Counted from the first letter of the stretch, positions 49,381 to 57,818 are shown. The stretch: 64,000 nt of DNA from Actinomadura luzonensis (GCF_022664455.2 NZ_JAKRKC020000002.1:3038001-3102000), one strand, 5' to 3'. A program made the numbers and translations. Notes: generated from the sequence alone by a model not told the origin.

Positions 49381-51144
49381 TCAGCCGGAGCCCTCGACCA
49401 CGCCGGGCGACTCGGCCGGCTTGCTGTCCTTGGACCCGCTGTCCTTCTGGTCGGACTCGCGCTGCCCGGACGGGTCCGGCCGCGGGGTCTTGGCGGGGGT
49501 CTTGGCGGGGGTCTTCTTCTGGCTCGGTCCGCCGCTGGGCCGGTCGCCGGTGGGGGAGGGGGTGCCGCGGGGCGTCCCGTCCGCGGTGCGCTGCGGCTGC
49601 GGAGCGCCGTCGCCCTGCCGTACGGACTCGGTGGGCGGCGCGGAGGACGGCTCCCGCGAACGGGACGGGGACTGCGAGGGAGACGGGTTCCCGGTGACCA
49701 CGGCCGGCTGGGTGGCGGACGGGGAACGTAAGGAGCCGTCCGCGCGGCCGGACCACCAGGCCGCGCCGCCCGTCACCGCCGCCACCAGGACCGCGCCGCC
49801 GGCGATGGCGGCCCAGGGCACCCCGTGCCGCCGCCGTCCGCCGCCCACGACCGTGCCCGGCTCGGCCGTGCCGCCCGGCCCGACCGGGCCGCCCGCTTCT
49901 CCGCCACCCGCCGGCACCGTCGCCCCCGCGACTCCTGCCCCTGCGGCTCCGGCTCCCGCGGCTCCGGCTCCCGCGGCTCCGGGCGCTGCGGCTCCGGGTC
50001 CTGGCGTCACGGGTCCCGCGGCTCCGGGATGCGCTGCTCCGGGTCCCGGGGCTCCGGCCTGTGAGGGCCCGACCTGCGAGGGCCCGACCTGCGAGGGCCC
50101 GGCCTGCGAGGGCCCGACCTGCGAGGGTCCGGCCTGCGCCGCGCCGGCCTGGGCGGCCCAGGCTCCGGCCGCGCCCGCTGCCGCGCCGCCCGCCGTCCCG
50201 GCTCCCGGGCCCGCTGCGGGACCCGCTGCCAGGCCCGCGGCCGGGTCGGCGGCCGGGTCTGCCGCCAGGGCGCCGCCCGGGACGACCACCGTCGGCGGCA
50301 ACGTCCCGGCTCCACCGGCCGCGCCGCCCAGGAGGATCGCCGACAGCTCCCGCTCGGCCTCGTCCAGCGTCATGCGCTGGGCCGGGTCCTTGCGCAGCAG
50401 GCCGTGCAGCACCGGCGCGAGCGCGCCCGCGCGCGTCAGCGGCTCCGGGTCGGCGTGCATGACCGCGCCCAGCGTCGTCAGCGGGTTGTCCCGCTGGAAC
50501 GGCGAGTGTCCCTCGACGGCCAGGTAGAGCGTGACGCCCAGCGACCACAGGTCGGAGGCGGCCGAGGCCCGCCCGCCCGCCGCGCGCTCCGGCGCGATGA
50601 AGGCCGGCGTGCCGATGAGGACGCCGGTCCTGGTGACCGGGGTGTCGTCCTCGGTGGTGGCGATGCCGAAGTCGGTCAGCACCGCCCGGCCGTCCTCGGC
50701 GAGCAGCACGTTGTCGGGCTTGACGTCGCGGTGCAGCACCCCGGCCGCGTGCGCCGCGCGCAGCGCCTCCATGAGCTGCAGGCCGATCCGCGCCGTCTCC
50801 TCGGGGGACAGGGGGCCCTCCGAGCGGATCAGCTCACCCAGCGTCCTGGACGGGACGAGCTGCATGACGATCCACGGATGCCCGCCCTCCTCCAGGACGT
50901 CGTAGACGGTGGCGACGCCCGGGTGCGCCACCCGGCCCGCCGCCCTGGCCTCGCGGAAGGTGCGCAGCGCGAACACCTCGCGCTCCGGCCCGGTCAGATC
51001 GGGCGGCGGCAGCACCTCCTTGACGGCCACGTCCCGGCCCAGCACCTCGTCATGGGCCTGCCACACCTTGCCCATGCCGCCCCTGCCGATCGCCTTGAGC
51101 AGCCGATATCTCCCGCCGACCGTCACCGCTGCAGAATCGGACAT
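49381..51144 (-). CDS. Transmembrane Ser/Thr protein kinase (first of three)
   Basis: 587 residues. The kinase domain (about 10-270) is complete: AIGRGGMGKVWQAHD, VAVKEV, VLHRDVKPDNVLL, LTDFGIATT and GTPAFIAPERA. A long Ala/Gly/Pro juxtamembrane tract (about 285-425) contains tandem GPSQ[V/A] pentapeptides. One membrane helix (about 445-465) leads to a Ser/Pro/Lys-rich extracellular tail without a recognisable domain. Convergent with rluD, 8 bases apart. It follows azlD by 9 bases and probably ends that transcript. Signals and targets unknown. Confidence 0.93.
   Translation of the reverse strand: MSDSAAVTVGGRYRLLKAIGRGGMGKVWQAHDEVLGRDVAVKEVLPPPDLTGPEREVFALRTFREARAAGRVAHPGVATVYDVLEEGGHPWIVMQLVPSRTLGELIRSEGPLSPEETARIGLQLMEALRAAHAAGVLHRDVKPDNVLLAEDGRAVLTDFGIATTEDDTPVTRTGVLIGTPAFIAPERAAGGRASAASDLWSLGVTLYLAVEGHSPFQRDNPLTTLGAVMHADPEPLTRAGALAPVLHGLLRKDPAQRMTLDEAERELSAILLGGAAGGAGTLPPTVVVPGGALAADPAADPAAGLAAGPAAGPGAGTAGGAAAGAAGAWAAQAGAAQAGPSQVGPSQAGPSQVGPSQVGPSQAGAPGPGAAHPGAAGPVTPGPGAAAPGAAGAGAAGAGAAGAGVAGATVPAGGGEAGGPVGPGGTAEPGTVVGGGRRRHGVPWAAIAGGAVLVAAVTGGAAWWSGRADGSLRSPSATQPAVVTGNPSPSQSPSRSREPSSAPPTESVRQGDGAPQPQRTADGTPRGTPSPTGDRPSGGPSQKKTPAKTPAKTPRPDPSGQRESDQKDSGSKDSKPAESPGVVEGSG
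50065..50140 (-). repeat. Coding tandem repeat, 15-bp unit (GPSQ[V/A])
   Basis: Five consecutive, nearly identical 15-bp units (GAGGGCCCGACCTGC-type on the plus strand) in the juxtamembrane region of the kinase. Confidence 0.8.
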
Positions 51145-51153
51145 GCACCGCGA

Positions 51154-51468
51154 CTACCCAAGGATCAGCCGGGCAAGCGCGGTCACCGCCGCCGCGCAGA
51201 CCAGCACGGCGAGGAACGGCGCGCGCAGCAGCAGCGCGACCACCGCCGCCACCAGCCCGGCCGTGCGCGCCGGGTCGAAGCGCAGCCCGCCCGCCTCGGT
51301 GAACGTCTGCACCGCGATCAGCGCCGCCAGCAGCGTCACCGGCACCAGCTCGGCGAACCTGCGCACCACCGGATGCTCCAGCACCCGCCGCGGCGCGGCC
51401 AGCCCCGCCAGCTTCAGCGCGTAGCAGCCGGCGCACAGCACCGCGATCGGCCACCACCATCCGCTCAT
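51154..51468 (-). CDS. azlD: AzlD-type branched-chain amino acid exporter subunit
   Basis: 104 residues with about three to four hydrophobic helices (WWWPIAVLCAGCYALKLAGL, then VPVTLLAALIAVQTF and the terminal hydrophobic stretch). Small AzlD proteins pair with AzlC to export branched-chain amino acids or analogues. ATG overlaps the azlC stop (TGATG). Followed after 9 bases by a kinase gene. Confidence 0.85.
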   Translation of the reverse strand: MSGWWWPIAVLCAGCYALKLAGLAAPRRVLEHPVVRRFAELVPVTLLAALIAVQTFTEAGGLRFDPARTAGLVAAVVALLLRAPFLAVLVCAAAVTALARLILG

Positions 51469-52154
51469 CACGCCCGAACCCCCGCCTCGCGCCGGCGCAG
51501 CATGACGGGCAGCACGGCCGCCGCCGACAGCAGCACCGGGACGCCGGGCGGCAGGAACGGCGTGGCGGCCAGCGCGACCGCCGCCCCGCCCAGCGCCAGC
51601 GCGGCGAGCTCGCCGCCGGCCCGCAGCCGCGGCCAGAGGATGGCGAGGAACGCGGCCGGGCCCACCACGTCCAGGCCGAACGCGCCGGGGTCGCCGAGGA
51701 ACGCGGTGCCGTACGCGCCGGCCAGCGTCGTCAGGTTCCAGGTGAGGTAGAGGCTGGCGAAGGTGGCGACGAAACCGGCCCGCGCCGCGTCGCGGCCGGG
51801 CTGGGCGAGGGAGACGGCGGCGGTCTCGTCGATCACGCCGTGCGCGGCCAGCAGCCGCAGCGGGCCGCGTACCCGGAGCAGGTCGGCCAGGCGCAGGCCG
51901 TACAGGGTGTTGCGGCCGCCGAGCAGCAGCGCGCCCGCGACCGCCGCCACCGGGTCGCCGCCCGCGCCGGCCGCGCCCGTCAGCGCGAACTGGGAGGCCC
52001 CCGTGAACGTCAGCAGGCTGAGCACGCACGCCTGCGGCACGCTCAGCCCCGCGGTGACGGCCGCGGCCCCGAAGGCGAGCCCCGACAGCCCCACGGCCAG
52101 GCCCACGCCGAGACCGTCCCGCACGGCGGCGGGACGATGTGTCGTTCCATCCAT
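51468..52154 (-). CDS. azlC: AzlC-type branched-chain amino acid exporter subunit
   Basis: 228 residues, about six membrane helices: VGLSGLAFGAAAVTAGLS, LLTFTGASQFAL, ALLLGGRNTLYGLRLADLLR and the DETAAVSL block are AzlC family features. It forms an exporter with AzlD. ATG 52154 has no strong RBS, and the gene lies 11 bases after araC, so it may be translated by coupling. Confidence 0.9.
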   Translation of the reverse strand: MDGTTHRPAAVRDGLGVGLAVGLSGLAFGAAAVTAGLSVPQACVLSLLTFTGASQFALTGAAGAGGDPVAAVAGALLLGGRNTLYGLRLADLLRVRGPLRLLAAHGVIDETAAVSLAQPGRDAARAGFVATFASLYLTWNLTTLAGAYGTAFLGDPGAFGLDVVGPAAFLAILWPRLRAGGELAALALGGAAVALAATPFLPPGVPVLLSAAAVLPVMLRRREAGVRA

Positions 52155-52165
52155 GGGCCAGGAGG

Positions 52166-53008
52166 CTAGGCCCCGGGCGGTCCGCCGGTCTTGTACGTTC
52201 CTGCGGCACGTTGGTACGCGGCGGGCGGTACTCCGACGATGCGGCGGAAATGCCGGGTGAGGTGCGCCTGGTCGGTGAAGCCCACCTCGGCGGCCACCAG
52301 CGCCGGCCGTACCCCGTCCTCCAGCAGGCGGCGCGCGGTGCGCACGCGCAGCGAGGTCAGGTACGCGTGCGGCGGCAACCCCGTCGCCTCCTTGAACGCC
52401 CGCAGCAGCCCGAACGGCCGCGCCCCCACCGCCGCCGCCAGCTCCTCCAGCGCGGGCGGGTCGGCCAGGCGTTCGTGCAGCAGGGCCACGGCCTCGCGCA
52501 CCGCCCGGCCGCCCGCGCCCGGCGGGGTGCGCGGCGGGCCGGGCACGGCGTGGCGGGCCAGCAGCCGGGCGAACATCGTCCGGCTCAGCGTCGAGGCGGC
52601 CAGCGCGTCGCCCCGCTCGGCCGCCTGGTGCGCCCGCGCCAGCAGTGCCGCCACCGCGTCGTCGCGCGCCACCTGCCGGGGGAAGTACGGCGTGCCGCGC
52701 AAGGCCCCCAGCTCCTCCGCGATCGCCGACACCGCCTCGATCGACGGGTACAACATCCGGTACGACCAGCCGTCCGGCGTGCCCGCCTGGCCGGTGTGCG
52801 AGGCGTCGGGGTTGACCAGCACCAGCTCGCCCGCCGCCGCCCGGTGCGTGGTGCCCCGGTAGTCGAACTCCTCCACGCCCCGCACGATCAGCCCGATCGC
52901 GTAGCCGTCGTGGACGTGGCGGGAGAAGCGGTGCGTGACGTAACGGGCCTTGAGCAGGTCGGTCTCCGGCACCGCGGGGTGCCGGAAGAAATGGGCCTGC
53001 TCTCTCAC
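52166..53008 (-). CDS. AraC-family transcriptional regulator
   Basis: 280 residues. The N-terminal cupin-type sensing domain (HVHDGYAIGLIVRG, HRAAAGELVLVNPDASH) precedes two helix-turn-helix motifs at the C-terminus: LEELAAAVGARPFGLLRAFKEATGLPPHAYL (read as LAAAVGA and AFKEATG) and VAAEVGFTDQAHLTRHFRRIVGVPPAAY (key: GFTDQAHLTRHF). AraC-AzlC-AzlD is a recurrent arrangement, so it most likely controls the exporter in response to an amino acid-like ligand. GTG 53008. Upstream lies a 14-bp tandem repeat. Confidence 0.92.
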   Translation of the reverse strand: MREQAHFFRHPAVPETDLLKARYVTHRFSRHVHDGYAIGLIVRGVEEFDYRGTTHRAAAGELVLVNPDASHTGQAGTPDGWSYRMLYPSIEAVSAIAEELGALRGTPYFPRQVARDDAVAALLARAHQAAERGDALAASTLSRTMFARLLARHAVPGPPRTPPGAGGRAVREAVALLHERLADPPALEELAAAVGARPFGLLRAFKEATGLPPHAYLTSLRVRTARRLLEDGVRPALVAAEVGFTDQAHLTRHFRRIVGVPPAAYQRAAGTYKTGGPPGA

Positions 53009-53018
53009 ACCTGCTCAC

Positions 53019-53075
53019 TCACAAGGGGCTCTGTCACAAGGGCTCGGTCACAAGGGCTCGGTCACAAGGGGCGGA
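53019..53075. repeat. 14-bp tandem repeat between kinase and araC
   Basis: About four copies of TCACAAGGGCTCGG, the middle two identical (53034-53047, 53048-53061). Each copy contains a TGA on the minus strand, and the stop of the upstream kinase falls in the last one. Confidence 0.8.
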
Positions 53076-54741
53076 AGGTTTTGGCGAAGGCGTCGAAGTA
53101 ACGCCTGTCCTGCGCCCAGCGGGAGTCGGGGGCCTCCCAGTAGAGGGCGAAGGGGCGGCCGTCGGCGGTGTGGAAACCGCGGTTGATCACGTGGATGAGC
53201 TCGCCGGAGCGCATCCGGGTGAACTCCCAGTCGGCCGCCTTCAGCCCAAGGTACCGGACGCCGGTGATGCCGATGCGCGTGTAGCCCTCGAACTCGCCCT
53301 TGGCCCGGATCTCCTTCTCCAGGGCCAGCCAGTGGGCCTTCGGGTCCTGCCACGGCAGGTCGGGGACGGTCCATTCGACGATCAGCTCGCCCGGCGTGCC
53401 GGGGCCGGTGACGGAGATGCTGTCCCTGGTGGGGTTCTTGCTGGCCTGCCAGCCCTTGGGCAGGCCGATGGTGAAGCCGCCCTCCTTGTTCGTCACCGCC
53501 CGCCAGCCGGCGGGGAGCGAGCGCGCCGGACTCCGGGACGGGGTGGGCGACGGCGTGTCCGGTGGGGCGGTGGTGGGCGGAGCGGTGGCCGTAGCGCTGG
53601 CCTGGGCCTGCGTGGACGCGGACGTGGTCGTGGTCGTCGCGGCGGGCGTGGCCCAGTGCTCGCGCAGCAGGAAGCCGCCCGCGCCGAGGACCGCCAGCGC
53701 CGCCACGGCGGCCGGCACCCCGACGCGCAGCGCCCGGCCGCGCCGCCGCCGCTGCTGCTCGGGCAGCGTGGTGTGGGAGCCCGGGTGACGCCCCTGATGA
53801 GCCGTCGCGGGCGACGGCCCGCCGGGCCCGGTGTGCGCGGTGGACCCGAAGTGCGGTCCGTGCCCGGCACGGGCGGCCTGCGCGCTGGGCCACGCGTGCG
53901 CGGCGGGTCCGGGCGTGGCGGGGCCGGGCGCGGCGGGGCCGGGCGCGGTCGCGATCTCGTACAGCAGTCGCGCGGCCTCCTCGGCGGGCGTCCGGGCGGC
54001 CGGGTCGCGGTGCAGCAGCCCCATCACGACCGGCGTCAGCGCCCCGGCCCGGCGCGGCGGCTCGGGCCGGTCGCGCAGCACCGCCGCCACGGTCGCCGCC
54101 CACGAGTCGCGCTTGAACGGCGGCTCGCCCTCGACGGCCGCGTACAGCGTCGCCCCCAGCGACCACAGGTCGGACTCCGGCCGGGCGGGCTCGCCGTTCA
54201 GCCGCTCCGGCGGCATGTACGCGGGCGTGCCCACCAGCCCGCCGGTCGCCGTCAGCCCCGCCTCCGCCTCCAGCGAGGCGATGCCGAAGTCGGTCAGCAC
54301 CACCCGGCCGTCGTCGGCGAGCAGCACGTTCTCGGGCTTGACGTCGCGGTGCAGCACGCCGGTCGCGTGCGCGGCGCGGAGGGCGTCCAGCACCCGGCCG
54401 CCGATCGCCGCCACCTGCCCGGGCGGCAGCGGCCCCTGCTCGCGCACCACCTGCGCCAGCGAGCGCGAGCGCACGAGCTGCATGACGATCCACGGCCGGC
54501 CGTCCTCCTCGACCACGTCGTGGACGACCACCACCGAGGGGTGGTCGAGGCGGCCCGCCGCCCTGGCCTCCCTGATCGTGCGGCGGTTGAGCTCGGCCCG
54601 CTTGGCGTCGCCGACGCCCGCGTACCGGACCTCCTTGATCGCGACCGTGCGGTCGAGCAGCTCGTCGTAGGCGCGCCACACCACGCCCATGCCGCCCTCG
54701 CCGAGCGGTTCGAGCAGGCGGTACCGGTTGCTGACGCGCAC
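53062..54741 (-). CDS. Transmembrane Ser/Thr protein kinase (second of three)
   Basis: 559 residues. The kinase domain is complete: PLGEGGMGVVWRAYD, VAIKEV, VLHRDVKPENVLL, LTDFGIASLE and GTPAYMPPERL. After a Pro/Ala/His linker there is one membrane helix (about 345-365), a Thr/Ser/Pro stalk and a folded extracellular domain beginning LPAGWRAVTNKEGGFTIGLPKGW. That ectodomain is homologous to the one of the upstream kinase (LPKGWKWYKDKKMGFTIGLPPGW), so the two arose by tandem duplication. GTG start 10 bases after the upstream stop. Confidence 0.93.
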   Translation of the reverse strand: MRVSNRYRLLEPLGEGGMGVVWRAYDELLDRTVAIKEVRYAGVGDAKRAELNRRTIREARAAGRLDHPSVVVVHDVVEEDGRPWIVMQLVRSRSLAQVVREQGPLPPGQVAAIGGRVLDALRAAHATGVLHRDVKPENVLLADDGRVVLTDFGIASLEAEAGLTATGGLVGTPAYMPPERLNGEPARPESDLWSLGATLYAAVEGEPPFKRDSWAATVAAVLRDRPEPPRRAGALTPVVMGLLHRDPAARTPAEEAARLLYEIATAPGPAAPGPATPGPAAHAWPSAQAARAGHGPHFGSTAHTGPGGPSPATAHQGRHPGSHTTLPEQQRRRRGRALRVGVPAAVAALAVLGAGGFLLREHWATPAATTTTTSASTQAQASATATAPPTTAPPDTPSPTPSRSPARSLPAGWRAVTNKEGGFTIGLPKGWQASKNPTRDSISVTGPGTPGELIVEWTVPDLPWQDPKAHWLALEKEIRAKGEFEGYTRIGITGVRYLGLKAADWEFTRMRSGELIHVINRGFHTADGRPFALYWEAPDSRWAQDRRYFDAFAKTFRPL

Positions 54742-54751
54742 GGCGGGAAGC

Positions 54752-56650
54752 CTACTTGGCCGGTTTGAAGGACGCGCAGAACCCCTCGAAGAAGTGGTAG
54801 TCGTCCTTCCAGTGGCTGTTGAGCGTGTGCCAGTAGATGGCGTACGCCCGCCCGTTGTCGGTGACGAAGCCCCGGTTGCGCACCCGCGTCTTGCCGGTGT
54901 TGGTGTTCCAGGTGAAGTCCCAGTCGGCGGCGGCCTTCTGGTAGTCGACCCGCTTGATGTCGAGCTTCTTGTAGCCGCCGAAGTTGTTCTTGAGGTAGGG
55001 CTCCTGCTTCTTCCAGTCCTTGTACGGGTCCTTGCCCGGCTTGGCGGCCTCCTCCACCATCACGTAGGCGTTGGACGCGGCCCCCGGCCCCTTGAACTTG
55101 ACCTGCAGCCCGCTGCGGTCCCACACGTCCCAGCCTGGCGGCAGCCCGATGGTGAAGCCCATCTTCTTGTCCTTGTACCACTTCCAGCCCTTGGGCAGGC
55201 TGGCCGCCTCGGCCGTCTTCTCCGGGGTCGGGGTGGGGGTGGCCGTGGGCGTCGGGGTGGCGCTCGGCGTGGCCGAGGCGGACGGGCTCGTGGACGGGCT
55301 CGCGGACGGGCTGACGGACGGGCTCGCCGATCCGCTCGGCGACGCGCTGCCGTCGCTCGCGCCCGGCGAGGACGGCGCGGAGGCCGAGGAGGTGACGCCC
55401 GCCGTGGCGGCGCCGCTGCGGCGCGGGTCGTCGTCGGGGGCCGAGCGCAGCCCGAGGTAGCCGGCCACGCCCGCGACCAGGAGCACCGCGAGGGCCGCCG
55501 CGACGACCGGGCCCGGCCGCCGCTGGGGGTGTTCGCCCGCGTCCCCCGCGTCCCTCGTCGACCCCGTGGACCCGGCGGGCGGCTTCGGGCCGCCCGTCAC
55601 GGGGGTGAGCCGGGCGCCGGTCTCGGGAGGGGTGACGGCCGGCGCGGGCGCGAGGTCGGGGTCGGTCGGGGTGTCGTCCTCGGCGGGCGGCTTGGGCTGG
55701 TAGGGCTGCTTGCGCGGCTTCGCGGGCGCGGCGGGGCGGCGCGGGCGCGCGGCCGGCTCGGCGCCCGCCCGCGCGGACGGCTTGGTCTCGACGGGCAGGG
55801 CGGAGAACTGCGCGGTGGGCGCCGGGCTGGCCAGCGCGAGCGCCCGGCGCAGCATGCGCTCGGTCTCCTCGTACGTCAGCCGCTGCACCGGCTCCTTGGC
55901 CAGCAGCCCGGAGATCACCTCGGCCAGCGGCCCGGCGTGCGGCGCGGGGTCGGGCTCGTCGGTGAGCACGGCGTGCATGGTGGCCAGCGCCATGCCGCGC
56001 TCGTGCGGCGAGCGGCCCTCCACCGCCGTGTACAGCGTCGCGCCCAGCGACCACAGGTCGGACTCGCGCCGCGCGGGCAGCCCCTTGAGCCGCTCGGGCG
56101 CGATGAACGCCGGCGTGCCGGCCAGGCCCGTGACGGTGAGCTGCGTCTCGGTCTCCAGCGTGGCGATGCCGAAGTCGGTCAGCACCACCCGGCCGTCGTC
56201 GGCGAGCAGCACGTTCTCGGGCTTGACGTCGCGGTGCAGCACGCCCGCCTCGTGCGCGCGGTGCAGCGCGTCGAGCACGGCCAGGCCGATCTCGGCCACC
56301 CGCTTGGGGGGCAGCGGCCCCTCCTGCTTGATGACCGCCCCCAGCGAGCGCGACTGCACGAGCTGCATGACGATCCAGGGACGGTCGTCCTCCTCGATCA
56401 CGTCGTGCACGACGATCACGTTGGGGTGCTCGAACCTGGCCGCCGCCCTCGCCTCGCGCATCGTGCGCCGGTTCAGGAGCTGCACCTCCTCGCCCAGGGC
56501 GGCCGCGTACCGGACCTCCTTGACCGCGACGGTGCGGTCGAGGAGCTCGTCGTGGGCGCGCCAGACGATGCCCATCCCGCCCCTGCCGATGATCTCCTGC
56601 AGCTGGTAGCGGCCGGCGATGCGACGTCCTGCCTGCTTACGATCCGACAT
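54752..56650 (-). CDS. Transmembrane Ser/Thr protein kinase (third of three)
   Basis: 632 residues from ATG 56650 with TTGAGG upstream; the open frame is ten codons longer. The kinase domain is intact: IIGRGGMGIVWRAHD, VAVKEV, VLHRDVKPENVLL, LTDFGIATLE and GTPAFIAPERL. A basic Pro/Lys linker, a membrane helix (about 385-405), an (SPS)-type stalk rich in SASPS repeats and the KDKKMGFTIGLPPGW ectodomain follow. The ectodomain ends NRGFVTDNGRAYAIYWHTLNSHW, as in its neighbour. It leads the minus-strand kinase set, divergent from the chorismate mutase fusion. Confidence 0.93.
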   Translation of the reverse strand: MSDRKQAGRRIAGRYQLQEIIGRGGMGIVWRAHDELLDRTVAVKEVRYAAALGEEVQLLNRRTMREARAAARFEHPNVIVVHDVIEEDDRPWIVMQLVQSRSLGAVIKQEGPLPPKRVAEIGLAVLDALHRAHEAGVLHRDVKPENVLLADDGRVVLTDFGIATLETETQLTVTGLAGTPAFIAPERLKGLPARRESDLWSLGATLYTAVEGRSPHERGMALATMHAVLTDEPDPAPHAGPLAEVISGLLAKEPVQRLTYEETERMLRRALALASPAPTAQFSALPVETKPSARAGAEPAARPRRPAAPAKPRKQPYQPKPPAEDDTPTDPDLAPAPAVTPPETGARLTPVTGGPKPPAGSTGSTRDAGDAGEHPQRRPGPVVAAALAVLLVAGVAGYLGLRSAPDDDPRRSGAATAGVTSSASAPSSPGASDGSASPSGSASPSVSPSASPSTSPSASATPSATPTPTATPTPTPEKTAEAASLPKGWKWYKDKKMGFTIGLPPGWDVWDRSGLQVKFKGPGAASNAYVMVEEAAKPGKDPYKDWKKQEPYLKNNFGGYKKLDIKRVDYQKAAADWDFTWNTNTGKTRVRNRGFVTDNGRAYAIYWHTLNSHWKDDYHFFEGFCASFKPAK

Positions 56651-56783
56651 CAACGGCCTCAAACCCTCCCTCTCGGCCAAGAAATACTCCCATAGCGAGG
56701 GATCAACGGCGACTCGCGCGAAGGACAGTCCGCCCTGCGAATTCGGCCATGCGGCAGGTGGGAGCGGGGTGTAGGGTGCAGAT

Positions 56784-56840
56784 ATGACTTGTCACCAGGC
56801 GTTTACCGAGCCGGCTCCGGGAGGGCCGGTCGGCAGCTAG
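56784..56840 (+). CDS. Putative 18-residue leader peptide
   Basis: ATG 56784 with AGGGTG upstream encodes MTCHQAFTEPAPGGPVGS and a TAG at 56838. It sits in an attenuator-like leader, and its stop codon lies within a small hairpin loop (CGGTCG 56827-56832 with CGACCG 56841-56846). It has no run of Trp or Phe codons (a single TTT), so what it would sense is unclear. Confidence 0.4.
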   Translation: MTCHQAFTEPAPGGPVGS

Positions 56841-56909
56841 CGACCGCCTGGAGCCGGCACGAGGCAGAGACACCCCCGTCTCTGCCTTTTTCGTTTTCCC
56901 GCCGGCTCC
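56795..56909 (+). promoter_or_regulatory. Candidate transcription attenuator before the chorismate mutase fusion
   Basis: Several helices compete: CCAGGCG (56795-56801) with CGCCTGG (56845-56851); GCCGGCTCC (56810-56818) with GGAGCCGGC (56850-56858); and GGAGCCGGC also with a second GCCGGCTCC (56901-56909) placed after the terminator. The first two cannot nest together. The set ends in an intrinsic terminator just before the gene. Confidence 0.6.
56862..56897 (+). terminator. Intrinsic terminator with U-run (attenuator)
   Basis: AGGCAGAGAC (56862-56871) pairs perfectly with GTCTCTGCCT (56878-56887), loop ACCCCC, followed by TTTTTCGTTTT. It is the only textbook U-tract terminator I noticed in the window, located inside a 5' leader 58 bases before a start codon. 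Confidence 0.9.
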
Positions 56910-56954
56910 TTCCGCACAGGCGCGTGGGCCGGCCCGTCCGAGGAGGGTTGGGTC

Positions 56955-57818
56955 ATGTCGTCGACCTTGGAACGGAACGCGGTCGCCGTCGGCGAGCTGC
57001 TCGTGGGCGAAGGGCCCGCGGTCGTCATCGGAGGCCCGGTGCGGCTGCGGGCGCACCCGCCGGAGGCGGACGTCCACCAGGTGCTGAGACAGGCCCGCGG
57101 CGCCGCGGGGCCGGTCCTCGCCGAGCCCCGCACCGCCGCCGACCTGCCCGCGATCGCCTCGCTGGCGGACGCGGCGGTGGTGGGGGCCTCGTGGACGCGG
57201 GACATCCCGCTGGTGCGCGCGGCCGCCGGGCTCGGGCTGCCCGTCGTCGTGGAGCGGCGGGCCGGGGCGTCGCCGGAGGAGTGGCTGGGGCTGGCCGCCT
57301 ACTGCGCGGCCGAAGGCGACGGGCGGGTGGTGCTGTGCGAGGGCGGGCGGCCCGACCTGGCGCTGCTGCGGGCCGTCCGGGCGGCGTCGGGGCGGCCGGT
57401 CCTGGCCGACGTCTCCGCCGACGCCGGGCTGTCGGCGGCGGCCGTCGCGGCCGGGGCCGACGGGCTCGTCGCCGGCGGGCCGGCCGCGCTGAGGGCGGCG
57501 GAGGAGGCCGTGACGGTCGTCGGGGCGCTGCTGCGGCCCGAGTCGCCGGCGACGATCCCCGAGTGCCGGGCCGCCATCGACCGCGTGGACGCCGCCCTGG
57601 CCACCCTCCTCGAACGCCGGGCCGCGCTCGCGGGCACCGTGCAACGGCTCAAGCCCGTCGGCGGGTTCGCCGGGCGCGACCTGGCGAGGGAGCGCGCCCT
57701 GGTGGCCCGCATGGCCGTGCGCGCCCCGTCACTGGGGGCGGCCCGCCTGGCGCCCGTCATGAACGCCGTCATCGAGGCCGGCCTCCACCTCGCCGAGGAG
57801 CAAGCCCGCCACCCATGA
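56955..57818 (+). CDS. Degenerate DAHP-synthase-like domain fused to chorismate mutase
   Basis: 287 residues, ATG with GAGGAGGG. The C-terminal 90 residues are an AroQ chorismate mutase: AAIDRVDAALATLLERRAAL, then VQRLKPVGGFAGRDLARER and MNAVIEAGLHLAEE. The first 190 residues follow the order of class I DAHP synthases: a GGPVRLRA start, the VVGASWTRDIPLVRAAAGLGLPVVVERR strand-helix (cf. IGARNMQNF), VVLCEGG, and PVLADVSADAGL where DPSH is expected. The catalytic Cys/Lys/His/Glu positions look lost. It may be a mutase with a regulatory barrel, or a partner of a true DAHP synthase. Leader attenuation is likely. Confidence 0.75.
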   Translation: MSSTLERNAVAVGELLVGEGPAVVIGGPVRLRAHPPEADVHQVLRQARGAAGPVLAEPRTAADLPAIASLADAAVVGASWTRDIPLVRAAAGLGLPVVVERRAGASPEEWLGLAAYCAAEGDGRVVLCEGGRPDLALLRAVRAASGRPVLADVSADAGLSAAAVAAGADGLVAGGPAALRAAEEAVTVVGALLRPESPATIPECRAAIDRVDAALATLLERRAALAGTVQRLKPVGGFAGRDLARERALVARMAVRAPSLGAARLAPVMNAVIEAGLHLAEEQARHP

